Below, one piece after another: positions 10,508 through 18,603 of a DNA stretch of 64,000 nucleotides. Position 1 is the first letter of the stretch; every line of letters begins with the position of its first letter. The notes beneath the pieces were generated by a model. That model worked only from the letters and a program-made list of their open reading frames with translations, had not been told where the DNA came from and did no database searches. The DNA is from Pseudomonadota bacterium. Its GTDB lineage: Bacteria; Desulfobacterota; Desulfarculia; Desulfarculales; Desulfarculaceae. Where the stretch lies: assembly GCA_018902755.1 (NCBI GenBank), contig JAHIQI010000003.1, positions 1 through 64,000 of the forward strand, read 5' to 3'. The translations under genes and the position numbers were made by a program.

Positions 10508-12030
10508 GAGGCGAAATAGGCGGCCAGGGCCTCAGTCAGGGCCTCGATGGTGAACTTGGCGGGCTGCACCTTGACCTCCAGGCCGTAGCCCTTGGCGGTG
10601 TCGGCGGTGATGGGCCCGATGGCCGCGACCACCAGCCCGCCCTCTTTGCTTTGTTGGGCCAGCAGATCACGCCCGGTCTGGTCCAGCATCTCCATGAGGT
10701 TGGTCACGGTGCTGGATGCGGTGAAGGTGATGGCGTCCAGGCCTTCGCTCAGCGCCTTGGCCAGGAGCATGGTGGATTCGGGCGGGCGCACCGTGCGGTA
10801 GGCGGGCACCACCTGCACCAGGTTGCCCCAGGAGGCGATGGTCTCGGGCAGCACTTCGCGGGCCTGGGCCGCGCGGGGGATCAAGACCCGCTGCCCGGTG
10901 ATGCCGTGGGCTTCCAGGGCCTCGATGAGCCCCTCGGCCTGGAAGGTGCGGGCGGTCACCTCGGCGGTGATGCCGTGGCCCTTAAGCGCGGCGGCGGTGG
11001 CCGGGCCTATGGCCGCCAGCTTGCACCCGGCCAGGGACCGGGCGTCCTTGTTGGCCTCGCCCAGGGCGCTGAAAAAGGCCTCCACCCCGTTGGGGCTGGT
11101 GAAGATCACCCAGTGGAAGTCATCCAGCATGGCGATGGCGGCCTCCAGGGGCTCGGGGTCCTCGGGAGGCAAAAAGCTGATGGTGGGCACCTCGATGATC
11201 TTGGCCCCCAGGGACTGCAAGCCCTCGCTGAGGCGCGAGGCCTGGGAACGGGCGCGGGTCACCAGAATTCGCTTGCCGAACAGGGGCAGCTTTTCGAACC
11301 AGGCCAGTTCTTCGCGCAGGGCGGCCACCTGGCCCACGATGGTTATAGCCGGGGGCTTGAGCCCCACCTTGGCCACCTTCTGAGGCAGGTCGGCCAAGGT
11401 GCCGGTCACGGTCTGCTGCTGGGGGGTGCTGCCCCAGCGGATGGCCGCCGCCGGGGTGGACGGGTCGCGGCCCGCCTCGATCAGCTTGGCGCAGATGTTG
11501 GGCAGGTTCTTCACCCCCATCAAAAACACCACCGTGCCGATCTGGGCCAAGGCCTCCCACTTGATTGTGGACTCGGGCTTGGAGGGGTCTTCGTGGCCGG
11601 TGACGAAAGCCACCTCGGTGGTGGCCCGGCGGTCGGTCACCGGGATGCCCGCATAGGCCGGGGCGGCGATGGCGCTGGTCACGCCCGGCACCACCTCGAA
11701 GGCATGACCCCGGGCGGCCAGGGCGCTGGCTTCCTCGCCGCCGCGCCCGAAGACGAAGGGGTCCCCGCCCTTGAGGCGCACCACGGTCTTGCCGTCGGCG
11801 GCCAGGTCGCACAAGAGCTGGTTGATGCGCTCCTGGCTCATGGTGTGGTCGCCGCCTTTTTTGCCCACGTAGACCCTGACCGCGCTCTCCGGGGCCAGGT
11901 CCAAAAGCTCGGGATTGGCCAGCCAGTCGTAGACCAGTGCATCGCAAGAGGCCAGAACCCTGGCCCCCTTGAGGGTCAGCAGTCCCGGATCGCCGGGACC
12001 GGCTCCCACCAGGTAAACCTTGCCGCTCAT
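10504..12030 (-). CDS. cobA-hemD: fused uroporphyrinogen-III C-methyltransferase (CobA) and uroporphyrinogen-III synthase (HemD)
   Basis: The 508-residue fusion closes hydroxymethylbilane to uroporphyrinogen III (HemD) and methylates it at C2 and C7 with SAM to precorrin-2 (CobA). Residues 1 to about 245 are CobA: VYLVGAGPGDPGLLTLKG, VRLKGGDPFVFGRGGEE, VVPGVTSAIAAPAYAGIPVT. From about 258 the HemD half runs: LFGKRILVTRARSQASRL, FHWVIFTSPNGVEAFF and AIGPATAAALKGHG. The ATG at 12030 overlaps the hemC stop (ATGA). Channelling toward siroheme, cobalamin or the siroheme-dependent heme route of sulfate reducers is likely by family knowledge; later pathway genes are not here. Confidence 0.96.
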
Positions 12031-12959
12031 TTGGGCGCCTCCCCGTATACCTCGGCCAGAATCTCCCGGCCGCCGTCCTCCAGAATTTCCTCGGCCACCT
12101 GGCGGCCCATGTCCGCCGCCTGATTGGGCGGGGCCAGGCCTCCGCCGGTGACCACCCGCTTGCCCTGAAGGTCGGCCACCAGGCCGTTGAACTTGACTAT
12201 GCCCTTTTCCACCGTGGCGTGCCCGGCGATGGGCACCTGGCAGCCGCCTTCCAGGCGGGTGAGGAAGGCCCGCTCGGCGGCCACGGCGGAGGCGGTGTCC
12301 GGGTGGTTCAGGGGGGCGATCAGCTCGCGGGTGCGCAGGTCGTCGGAGCGTATCTCCAGACCCAGGGCCCCCTGGCCCACGGCGGGCAGCATGGTGGCCG
12401 CGGGGATGGGCGTGGCCTCCACGTGGTTCAGCCCCAGGCGGTTGAGCCCAGCTGAGGCCAGGATCACCGCCTGCAAGCCCAACTCGTCCATCTTGCGCAG
12501 CCGGGTCTCCACGTTGCCCCTTAGGCTGACCATCACGAGGTCGGGCCGCAGGGCCAAAAGCTGGGCCTGACGGCGCAGGCTGCTGGTGCCCACCTTGGCG
12601 CCGGTGGGCAGGCCCTTGATCTCCACGGCCACCGGGCTCACCAGGGCGTCGCGGGGGTCTTCCCGCTCGCTGACCACGGCCAGCTCCAGGCCCTGGGGCA
12701 GCTCGCTGGGCACGTCCTTCATGGAGTGCACCGCCAGATCGGCCTGCCCGGCCAAGAGCGCGTCCTCGATCTCCTTGACGAACAGACCCTTTCCCCCCAC
12801 CTGGGCCAGGGGAACGTCCAGGATCTTGTCCCCGGTGGTCTTGATGATGTTCATCTCTATTTGAAGGTCGGGATGCAGCTCGCCCAGGCGGGAGGCCACC
12901 CACCCGGCCTGGGCCAGGGCTAGGCGGCTTCCTCTGGTGGCTATGATCAGCTTGGACAT
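12027..12959 (-). CDS. hemC: hydroxymethylbilane synthase (porphobilinogen deaminase)
   Basis: HemC polymerises four porphobilinogens into hydroxymethylbilane. The 310-residue product starts MSKLIIATRGSRLALAQAGW and contains LFVKEIEDALLAGQADLAVHSMKD and the cofactor-anchoring cysteine in RLEGGCQVPIAGHA. The start at 12959 is fixed by the conserved N-terminus; upstream open frame up to 13073 overlaps the zinc-ribbon gene and is not coding. The stop overlaps cobA-hemD by 4 bases, so the two tetrapyrrole genes are translationally coupled. Confidence 0.98.
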   Translation of the reverse strand: MSKLIIATRGSRLALAQAGWVASRLGELHPDLQIEMNIIKTTGDKILDVPLAQVGGKGLFVKEIEDALLAGQADLAVHSMKDVPSELPQGLELAVVSEREDPRDALVSPVAVEIKGLPTGAKVGTSSLRRQAQLLALRPDLVMVSLRGNVETRLRKMDELGLQAVILASAGLNRLGLNHVEATPIPAATMLPAVGQGALGLEIRSDDLRTRELIAPLNHPDTASAVAAERAFLTRLEGGCQVPIAGHATVEKGIVKFNGLVADLQGKRVVTGGGLAPPNQAADMGRQVAEEILEDGGREILAEVYGEAPK

Positions 12960-12981
12960 AGGCTCAATCCGCCCCGAGAGG

Positions 12982-13200
12982 CTAGTGGCAGGAGGCGCAG
13001 GAAGATGATGTGCAGGAGGCGCAGCCGCTGGATGAGGAGACCATCTTGCCGCCGGAGCCGCTCTTGTGGGCAAAGCCGCTCATCTGGCGCTCCACCTTCT
13101 TGCAGTCGCACTTGGGGCAGGTCACCTTCTCGTTTTTTTTGAAGACCAGGGTCTCGAAGCTTTCCTGGCAGCGAGGGCAGTAGAACTCGTAAATAGGCAT
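12982..13200 (-). CDS. FmdB-family zinc-ribbon protein
   Basis: A 72-residue protein beginning MPIYEFYCPRCQESFETLV, the signature start of FmdB/CxxC_CxxC_SSSS regulators. A zinc ribbon is formed by Cys8/Cys11 and Cys28/Cys31, and the low-complexity tail is rich in Ser and Cys (SSSSGCASC, then SSCASCH). The family is widespread, with no firmly known role; proposed functions are regulatory or metal-related. The start at 13200 gives the canonical N-terminus. It lies 22 bases upstream of hemC on the same strand, so it may lead the hem operon. Confidence 0.88.
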   Translation of the reverse strand: MPIYEFYCPRCQESFETLVFKKNEKVTCPKCDCKKVERQMSGFAHKSGSGGKMVSSSSGCASCTSSSCASCH

Positions 13201-13296
13201 GATGTGTTTTCCCCGGCGGTGGGCCCGCCTTGGCTTTGTTTGTGGCGCGGGGCTGTTTCCCCCCAAGATAGTATGCCCGACCCGGTGAGGCAAGCC

Positions 13297-14235
13297 TTAG
13301 GCGGCCAGCTCCTCCTTGACCATGGCCAACAGCAGGGGCAGGTTAATCTCGTGGTGGCCGGTGATGTTGATGCCCCGCCCTCCGGTGAGCACCGGGCGGG
13401 TGACCACGTTGGTCATGGGCCGGTATTGGCGGATCATGTCCATGTTCACCGTGGTGAAGTCCTTGGCCTCGTGGCCCAGGTTGCGCGCCGCCGATAGCGC
13501 CTTCAAGAACACCTCGGGCAGCACCACCGCCGAACCCAGGTTGACGTACACCCCGCCCTTTAGCCCGCCCACCTGGGCGGTGAACAGGCGGAAGTCCACA
13601 TGGGTGGCCCGGCCGGTGGCCGCGCCGTCGAAGCTGGGGTGCATGTGGATGATGTCCGCCCCGATGGACACGTGCACCGTGGCCGGCAGGTCCAGCCGGG
13701 CCGCCGCGGCCAAAAGCGACACCTGTTCGCAGGCGGGGTGGGCTTCCATGAGCGCCCGGCCCACGGCCCGGCCCAGGCCGGCGTCCGGGTCGGCGGCCAC
13801 CGCCGCGTTGATGAACTCGCCGGTCTGGCGGGCGGTGCCGAAGCTGCCGTCGGCCAGGGCCTCGGCGACGTCCTCGCTGGTGCGCCCGGCCAGGGCCATC
13901 TCGGTGTCGTGGATCACCCCGGCCCCGTTGAAGGCCAGGCCGGTGAGGATTCCCCGCTCCATGGCATCTATGATCAGGGGGCTGAGGCCCACCTTTATCA
14001 CGTGGGCGCCCATGCCCAGCATCACCGGCCTCTCGGCCCGGCGGGCGGCCACGATGGCCCCGGCGGCGGCCCTCAGGTCGTCGGCGGAGAGCACGTGGGG
14101 CAGGGAGTCGATGAACGCCCGGAAGCACCCGCCGGGCTGCCAGGGCTTGCCCAGCATCTCGGCGGCCACCTTGGAGGGGCGCACATCCAGGTCGGAGAGC
14201 TTCAGCTTGCTGAGATCTATGGGCTTTTGACTCAT
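13297..14235 (-). CDS. conserved-type enzyme of unassigned function next to gmhA
   Basis: I cannot name this 312-residue protein with confidence. It has strongly patterned segments that look like an active site: GMGAHVIKVGLSPLIIDAME (about 75-94), NGAGVIHDTEMALAGRTSED, HVSIGADIIHMHPSFDGA and NLGSAVVLPEVFLKAL. The run of His and Asp residues and the glycine-rich LGMGAH suggest a nucleotide- or metal-dependent soluble enzyme. I have a weak memory of similar sequences labelled deoxyhypusine-synthase-like, but true deoxyhypusine synthases have different motifs, so I do not assert it. No signal peptide or membrane span. Its start overlaps gmhA by 4 bases (ATGA), so the two are co-expressed. Confidence 0.75.
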   Translation of the reverse strand: MSQKPIDLSKLKLSDLDVRPSKVAAEMLGKPWQPGGCFRAFIDSLPHVLSADDLRAAAGAIVAARRAERPVMLGMGAHVIKVGLSPLIIDAMERGILTGLAFNGAGVIHDTEMALAGRTSEDVAEALADGSFGTARQTGEFINAAVAADPDAGLGRAVGRALMEAHPACEQVSLLAAAARLDLPATVHVSIGADIIHMHPSFDGAATGRATHVDFRLFTAQVGGLKGGVYVNLGSAVVLPEVFLKALSAARNLGHEAKDFTTVNMDMIRQYRPMTNVVTRPVLTGGRGINITGHHEINLPLLLAMVKEELAA

Positions 14236-14810
14236 TGGCTACGCCCGAAAAGGGTGAGGTCCACCAATTCGCAGATCAGGTGGACGCAAAAGGCGTGAAT
14301 TTCCTGAATGCGCGGGGTCTCGTCGCTGGGCACCTGAATCAGCACGTCGCACAGGGGCTCCATGGATTCGCCGTGGCGTCCGGTGAGGCCCACCGTGGCC
14401 AGGCCCCGCTGGCGGGCGGCGGCCAGCCCGGCCAGGACGTTGGGGCTGCGCCCGGAGGTGGATATGCCCAGCACCACGTCGCCCTCGCTGGCCAAGGCCT
14501 TTATTTGCTTGGAGAAAATCTCCTTGAAATCGTAATCGTTGGCCACGGAGGTAAGCACGCTGCTGTCGGTGGTAAGCGCCAGGCCGGGCAGGCCGGGGCG
14601 CTCCATCATGAAGCGGTTGACCAACTCGGCGGCCAGGTGCTGGGCGTCGGCGGCCGAGCCTCCGTTGCCCATGGCCATGAGCTTGCCGCCCCCGGCCAGG
14701 CAGCGGGAAACGAGCTGGGCGGCGGCTACGGCCTGATCCAGGCCGGAGCTGAGAAACTCCTGATGCACCTCTATGGCCCGCTTAAGACCGGCCTCGGCTA
14801 CGTCTCGCAT
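14232..14810 (-). CDS. gmhA: phosphoheptose isomerase (SIS domain)
   Basis: GmhA converts sedoheptulose 7-phosphate to D-glycero-manno-heptose 7-phosphate for the LPS inner core. The 192-residue product shows the SIS-domain signatures MGNGGSAADAQHLAAELVNR and GISTSGRSPNVLAGL and the C-terminal ETPRIQEIHAFCVHLICELV. Length and motifs match GmhA; DiaA-like paralogues are the main alternative. It has its own promoter at 14853-14881 and overlaps the downstream unassigned enzyme by 4 bases. Other heptose genes are not in the window. Confidence 0.93.
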   Translation of the reverse strand: MRDVAEAGLKRAIEVHQEFLSSGLDQAVAAAQLVSRCLAGGGKLMAMGNGGSAADAQHLAAELVNRFMMERPGLPGLALTTDSSVLTSVANDYDFKEIFSKQIKALASEGDVVLGISTSGRSPNVLAGLAAARQRGLATVGLTGRHGESMEPLCDVLIQVPSDETPRIQEIHAFCVHLICELVDLTLFGRSQ

Positions 14811-14852
14811 TTTTCCAGCGCTCCAAAAGACTTAACAGGCTGCGAAAAGGTT

Positions 14853-14881
14853 AAATTATCGGGGGCGTCCACGGTTGTCAA
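14853..14881 (-). promoter_or_regulatory. sigma-70 promoter of gmhA
   Basis: On the minus strand TTGACA (14881-14876), 17 bases, TAATTT (14858-14853). The -35 box contains the TGA stop codon of der, so this promoter is embedded in the end of the upstream gene. The gmhA ATG is about 43 bases downstream of the -10 box. Confidence 0.75.
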
Positions 14882-16224
14882 GGCCGCCGTTTGCCACCCT
14901 TGCCGTCTTGCTTTCCCCGGAAAATCAGCCGCAGGGGAGCTATGGTCAGGCCCAGGGCCCGGCGCAGCTCGTTGGTCAGGTAGCGGCGATAGGAAAAATG
15001 CACCCGTTTGGGGTCGTTTACCATGAGCACCACCGTGGGCGGGCGGCTGGCCACCTGGGAGCCGTAGTATATCTTGAGCCGCTTGCCCTTGGTCATGGGC
15101 GGGGGATGGTGCTCGGTTATCTGAGTCAGGGCCTGGTTGAGTTGGGCGGTGTTGAGGCGCTGGTTGTACTCGGCGAAAAGCTTGTCCACCGTGGGCATCA
15201 GCTTGTTCACCCCGTGGCCGTTCTTGACGCTCATGTAGAGCACCGGGGCCCAGGGGGCGAAGCGCAGGGCCTCTTCCACCTCCCGGAGCAGGATGCCCTT
15301 GCGGTATTCGTCCCCCACCACCAGATCCCACTTGTTCACAACCAAGATCAGGGCCCGGTGGCTGTCCAGGACGTGCCCGCACAGGCGCAGGTCCTGGTCG
15401 GTGATGCCCTCATCGGCGTCGATGAGAACCGCGCCCACATGGGCCCGCTCCACTGCCCTGAGCGAGCGGAACACCCCGGCCTTTTCCAGGCCCCGGTTCA
15501 CCTTGCCCTGGCGGCGTATGCCCGCGGTGTCGATGAGCAGATAGCGTTTGCCGCCTATCTCCACGGGGGTGTCCACCGCATCGCGGGTGGTGCCCGGCAC
15601 GTCCGACACCACCACCCGGTCCTGACCGGTCAGGCGGTTGATGAGGCTGGACTTGCCCACGTTGGGCCGCCCCAGCAGGGCCAGGCGCACCTCGTTCTGG
15701 TCCGCCAGGGCCTCGTCCTCGTCCTCCGGGGGCAGAAGCTCGGCCAGGGTCTCCAACAGCTCCGGCACCCCCCGGGCGTGGGCCGCGCTGATGAAGAACA
15801 GGTGGTCCACCCCCAGGGAATAGAACTCGGCGGCGGCGTCTTCCAGGTTGGGGCCGTCCACCTTGTTCACTGCCCACACCACCGGCTTGGTGGCGGTGCG
15901 CCTCAGGTAGCGGGCCACCTCCTGGTCCTGGGGGGTAAGCCCGGCCCGGCCGTCGGCCAGGCACAGGATCACGTCGGCCTCGTTCAGGGCCATCTCGATC
16001 TGGGCGTGCACCTCGGCGGCGAAGGCCTGGTCGGCCGGGGGGTCGAAGCCGCCGGTGTCCACCAAGGTCACCGCCCGCCCTTCTATCTTGGCCCGGCCGT
16101 AGAGGCGGTCCCGGGTCACGCCCGGCATGTCGTCCACCAGGGCCTGACGGGTGCGGGTGAGGCGGTTGAACAGGGTGGATTTGCCCACGTTGGGCCGACC
16201 CACTATGGCCACTATGGGCGTCAT
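14878..16224 (-). CDS. der: ribosome biogenesis GTPase Der (EngA)
   Basis: Der carries two tandem GTPase domains and a KH-like C-terminal domain and acts in 50S assembly. The 448-residue product has G1 motifs GRPNVGKSTL at the N-terminus and GRPNVGKSSL near the middle, each with DTGGF or DTAGI G3 motifs and NKVD or NKWD G4 motifs. The start MTPIVAIVGRPNVG at 16224 has AGGAG upstream and the canonical N-terminus; longer upstream frame runs into the kinase gene and is not coding. The ATG shares one base with the kinase stop (TAATG). Confidence 0.98.
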   Translation of the reverse strand: MTPIVAIVGRPNVGKSTLFNRLTRTRQALVDDMPGVTRDRLYGRAKIEGRAVTLVDTGGFDPPADQAFAAEVHAQIEMALNEADVILCLADGRAGLTPQDQEVARYLRRTATKPVVWAVNKVDGPNLEDAAAEFYSLGVDHLFFISAAHARGVPELLETLAELLPPEDEDEALADQNEVRLALLGRPNVGKSSLINRLTGQDRVVVSDVPGTTRDAVDTPVEIGGKRYLLIDTAGIRRQGKVNRGLEKAGVFRSLRAVERAHVGAVLIDADEGITDQDLRLCGHVLDSHRALILVVNKWDLVVGDEYRKGILLREVEEALRFAPWAPVLYMSVKNGHGVNKLMPTVDKLFAEYNQRLNTAQLNQALTQITEHHPPPMTKGKRLKIYYGSQVASRPPTVVLMVNDPKRVHFSYRRYLTNELRRALGLTIAPLRLIFRGKQDGKGGKRRP

Positions 16225-17285
16225 TATTGCAATTCTCCTAAAAAATCGAAACTGTGGGGCCCCAAACGGGCCGGAGTCTGCCCTACCACCTGGCGCAAGC
16301 CCACGAAACAGGCCATGGTGGGGTCTTGCATGACCCTGGCCAGGCTGGTGAGGGCCGGGGCCACCGAGGCCGCGAAGTGGGGGCGGTTTCGCTTGCGGGT
16401 AAGGAAGGCGAAAGCCCCCAGGGCTTGCATGAGGCGGCTGGCGCTCACCGGAGCCCAACCGGCCAGGAACTCCCCTTGGTTCAAAGGCCCCTGGGCGGCC
16501 AAAAGCTCCAGGTACTCGGCCAAGAGTCGCTCCCGGATGCTCCAGGGAAGCTGCACGTAGGGATCGTGCAACAGGGAGGCCAAATCATACTGCGCCGGGC
16601 CCAGGCGCGCCCCCTGAAAATCCACCAAACCGTAGCGACCCTTAGTATAAACCAAGTTGCGGCTCTGGAAGTCTCGGTGAACCAGGCCCCGAGGCTTGGC
16701 CTCGCCGGCCAGGGCGCAAAACACCTCCAATTCTTTTTCCAGCTCCGGGGGCAGTTCCTCGGGCTGCCAGCCCGCCGCGCCCAAAACCAGCTCCCGCAGG
16801 AAGTAGCCCGCCTCCTGACGGCGCAGCACCTCGGGGGTCAGCTCCGGGCCGTCGTAGCACAAGGAGGTGTCCAGGCCCCGTGCTCCCTGGTATTGCAAGC
16901 GGGCCAACATGGCCAGCACCGGGCGGTACAGGGCGGCCACCGCCTCCTGGTCCTTGCCTGCCGCGGCCACCGCCTCCATGAGCGAGCCCGAGCCCAGGTC
17001 CTCCATGAGGAAGCGCCCGGTCTCCTGGTCCGCGGCCAAAACCCGGGCCACGGGCAGGCCTAGGCGGCCCAGGTGGGTGGCCAGGTACTCCCAGGAGAGG
17101 TTCTCCGCCGGGTTCACCGGGTTGGCCATGGCCACCAGGGAGCGTAGCCCGGACCGCAGGCGCACGAACACCCGCAGGCTGCCGTCGGCGGCCAGAGGCT
17201 CCACCTGTATCTGCTCGGGCCGTTTGCCGGGCCAGGCCTGTTGGGCCCATGCCGCCAACTCGGCCGTCAAATCCAACTCAGGCAT
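16224..17285 (-). CDS. amgK: APH-family sugar kinase, AmgK-like (MurNAc/GlcNAc anomeric kinase)
   Basis: The 353-residue product is an aminoglycoside-phosphotransferase-fold kinase. The catalytic loop is HRDFQSRNLVY and the metal-binding aspartate lies in VDFQGARLGPAQYDLASLL. In Pseudomonas, AmgK phosphorylates MurNAc at C1 and its partner MurU makes UDP-MurNAc, bypassing de novo synthesis. The gene immediately upstream here encodes a MurU-like nucleotidyltransferase and overlaps by 8 bases (ATGCCTGA), which supports this role. The start at 17285 is inferred from that junction; an in-frame start at 17327 is possible. A kinase for another envelope sugar cannot be excluded. Confidence 0.82.
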   Translation of the reverse strand: MPELDLTAELAAWAQQAWPGKRPEQIQVEPLAADGSLRVFVRLRSGLRSLVAMANPVNPAENLSWEYLATHLGRLGLPVARVLAADQETGRFLMEDLGSGSLMEAVAAAGKDQEAVAALYRPVLAMLARLQYQGARGLDTSLCYDGPELTPEVLRRQEAGYFLRELVLGAAGWQPEELPPELEKELEVFCALAGEAKPRGLVHRDFQSRNLVYTKGRYGLVDFQGARLGPAQYDLASLLHDPYVQLPWSIRERLLAEYLELLAAQGPLNQGEFLAGWAPVSASRLMQALGAFAFLTRKRNRPHFAASVAPALTSLARVMQDPTMACFVGLRQVVGQTPARLGPHSFDFLGELQ

Positions 17286-18222
17286 AGGCCCCGCCTTGCA
17301 AACGCCCGGAGGCGAAAAATCCGTCACCCAGCACCGCCTGCTCCACCACCGCCCCGGCGGCCACCCTGGCTCCGGGCAGAAGCACCACTTCGTTTAAAAA
17401 GGCCCCGGCCTCGGCCACCGCGCCCGCTCCCAATACCGCGAAGCCCTTTACCTGGGCACCGCTTTCCAGGCGCGCCCCCGGCCCCAGGAGCACCGGCCCT
17501 TCCGGCGACAGGCCCCGGAGCCCCTCGGGCGGGCTCTGGGCCAGCCCGCGGTGCAACATTATCAGCCGCTCCGGGGTGCCCAGTTCGTCCCAAAAGCCTT
17601 CCAAGGGTTGGCCCAAAACCGTCTCCCCGGCGGCGATGGCCGCCTTGAGGCCCTGCACCAGGGTGGAGTAGCCCGAGGGCGGCAGATAATCGAAAAAGCG
17701 CGGGCTCAGGGCGGCCAGGCCGCTGTAGGTGAGCCAACGGGGTGCGCTCAGCCCTTCCTGGCCCTTGAAGCCCAACACTTGGCCCGCCTCGTCCAGGGCC
17801 ACGGTGTTGAAGCGGGTCTCGTCCACCAGGCCCAGCACCGCCACCGCGTCCTGGGCCTCCAGCCGGTGCAACAGTTCCGGCACCCGGGCCGTGGCCAGCA
17901 CGTCGGCGTTGACCAGCAGAAAAGGCTCTGGCCCCAAAAGCTCCCGCGCGGCCAGGGGGCCTCCGCCGGTGCCCAAAATCTCTGGCTCGTGGCTGAGGGC
18001 GATCTCCATGTCGTGCGGAGACTGCTCCCGCAAGTACGCTTGCACCATGTCGGCCAGGTGGTGGGTGTTCACCACCGCCCGGGCCACCCCCCAGGAGGCC
18101 AGACGGCCCAGCCACAGGCCCAACAGGGGCCGGTTCATCACCGGCATGAGGCATTTGGGTCGCTTGTCGGTGAGGGGCCGCAGCCTGGTGCCGTATCCGG
18201 CGGCGAGAATCATGGCCCGCAT
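17278..18222 (-). CDS. murU: MurU-like nucleotidyltransferase with C-terminal hexapeptide extension
   Basis: The 314-residue product has the sugar-1-phosphate nucleotidyltransferase signature LAAGYGTRLRPLTDKRPKCL at residues 6-25, GTGGGPLAA and LLVNADVLA. MurU converts MurNAc-1-phosphate and UTP to UDP-MurNAc. The Pseudomonas enzyme, as I recall, is about 220 residues; here roughly 80 extra C-terminal residues form hexapeptide-like repeats (LLGPGARLESGAQV, VLGAGAVAEAG, LLPGARVAAGAVV), a left-handed beta-helix. The extension means another sugar nucleotide product, such as a heptose or mannose derivative, remains possible. Pairing with the AmgK-like kinase and nearby nagZ, mpl and ldcA favours MurU. 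TTGGAG precedes the ATG. Confidence 0.78.
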   Translation of the reverse strand: MRAMILAAGYGTRLRPLTDKRPKCLMPVMNRPLLGLWLGRLASWGVARAVVNTHHLADMVQAYLREQSPHDMEIALSHEPEILGTGGGPLAARELLGPEPFLLVNADVLATARVPELLHRLEAQDAVAVLGLVDETRFNTVALDEAGQVLGFKGQEGLSAPRWLTYSGLAALSPRFFDYLPPSGYSTLVQGLKAAIAAGETVLGQPLEGFWDELGTPERLIMLHRGLAQSPPEGLRGLSPEGPVLLGPGARLESGAQVKGFAVLGAGAVAEAGAFLNEVVLLPGARVAAGAVVEQAVLGDGFFASGRLQGGAYA

Positions 18223-18239
18223 GGCCTACTCCAAGGGGG

Positions 18240-18502
18240 TAAACCCGCATATTTCATGAGGGCTGTGTGTCCGGCTTCGCCAACCACCGGCATACGGCGT
18301 TGTCGGCCGCGCTCAGGCCTCGCCGTAGTTAGAGCTACGCCAGCGGCCCTCGCTTGCCGAACGCCTTGTCTGCCGGCGGCTGGCTGTGCCGGGCCAGGGT
18401 ACAAAGCGTACTTTGGCAACGCAGATATTTTTTTCATCACGGGCCCATGAATACGGATTCGTTGTTTAATGCCGCCCAGCCCTCATGAAATATACGGGTT
18501 AA
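18240..18502. repeat. MITE-like element with 24-bp terminal inverted repeats
   Basis: In the 381-base divergent gap between murU and the lipoprotein gene, 18242-18265 and 18477-18500 are reverse complements at 23 of 24 positions (arms begin AACCCG, contain TTTCATGAGGGCTG). The element is flanked on both sides by TAA (18240-18242 and 18500-18502), compatible with a TA-type target duplication. The interior has a second, imperfect inverted pair (GCCAACCACCGGCATACGG near 18280 versus GCCGGCGGCTGGC near 18371-18383) and a GTAG/CTAC hairpin, so the whole can fold extensively. No open frame of note lies inside. Its arms lie 20 bases from the murU start and about 100 from the lipoprotein start, so it may affect expression of both. 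Confidence 0.7.
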
Positions 18503-18546
18503 TGGCTGAAGATTAGCACAGCGCCCCACGCCTCTCAAACCAGGCC

Positions 18547-18575
18547 TTGACCCGTGGGGGGCGTCCGGGTAAGTC
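18547..18575 (+). promoter_or_regulatory. possible promoter of the lipoprotein-nagZ operon
   Basis: TTGACC (18547-18552), 17 bases, TAAGTC (18570-18575). The -35 box is good and the -10 box is poor. The spacing to the ribosome site at 18592 would leave a short leader. It lies just outside the inverted-repeat element. Confidence 0.3.
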
Positions 18576-18603
18576 TCAAGATACACCACTCGGAGGCAAT
18601 GCC

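Noticed and set aside
14232..18222. GmhA with the nearby kinase and nucleotidyltransferase as an ADP/GDP-heptose pathway
   Set aside because: The kinase is of the aminoglycoside phosphotransferase fold, not the GHMP fold of HddA or the ribokinase fold of HldE, and der separates the genes. The AmgK/MurU reading fits better.
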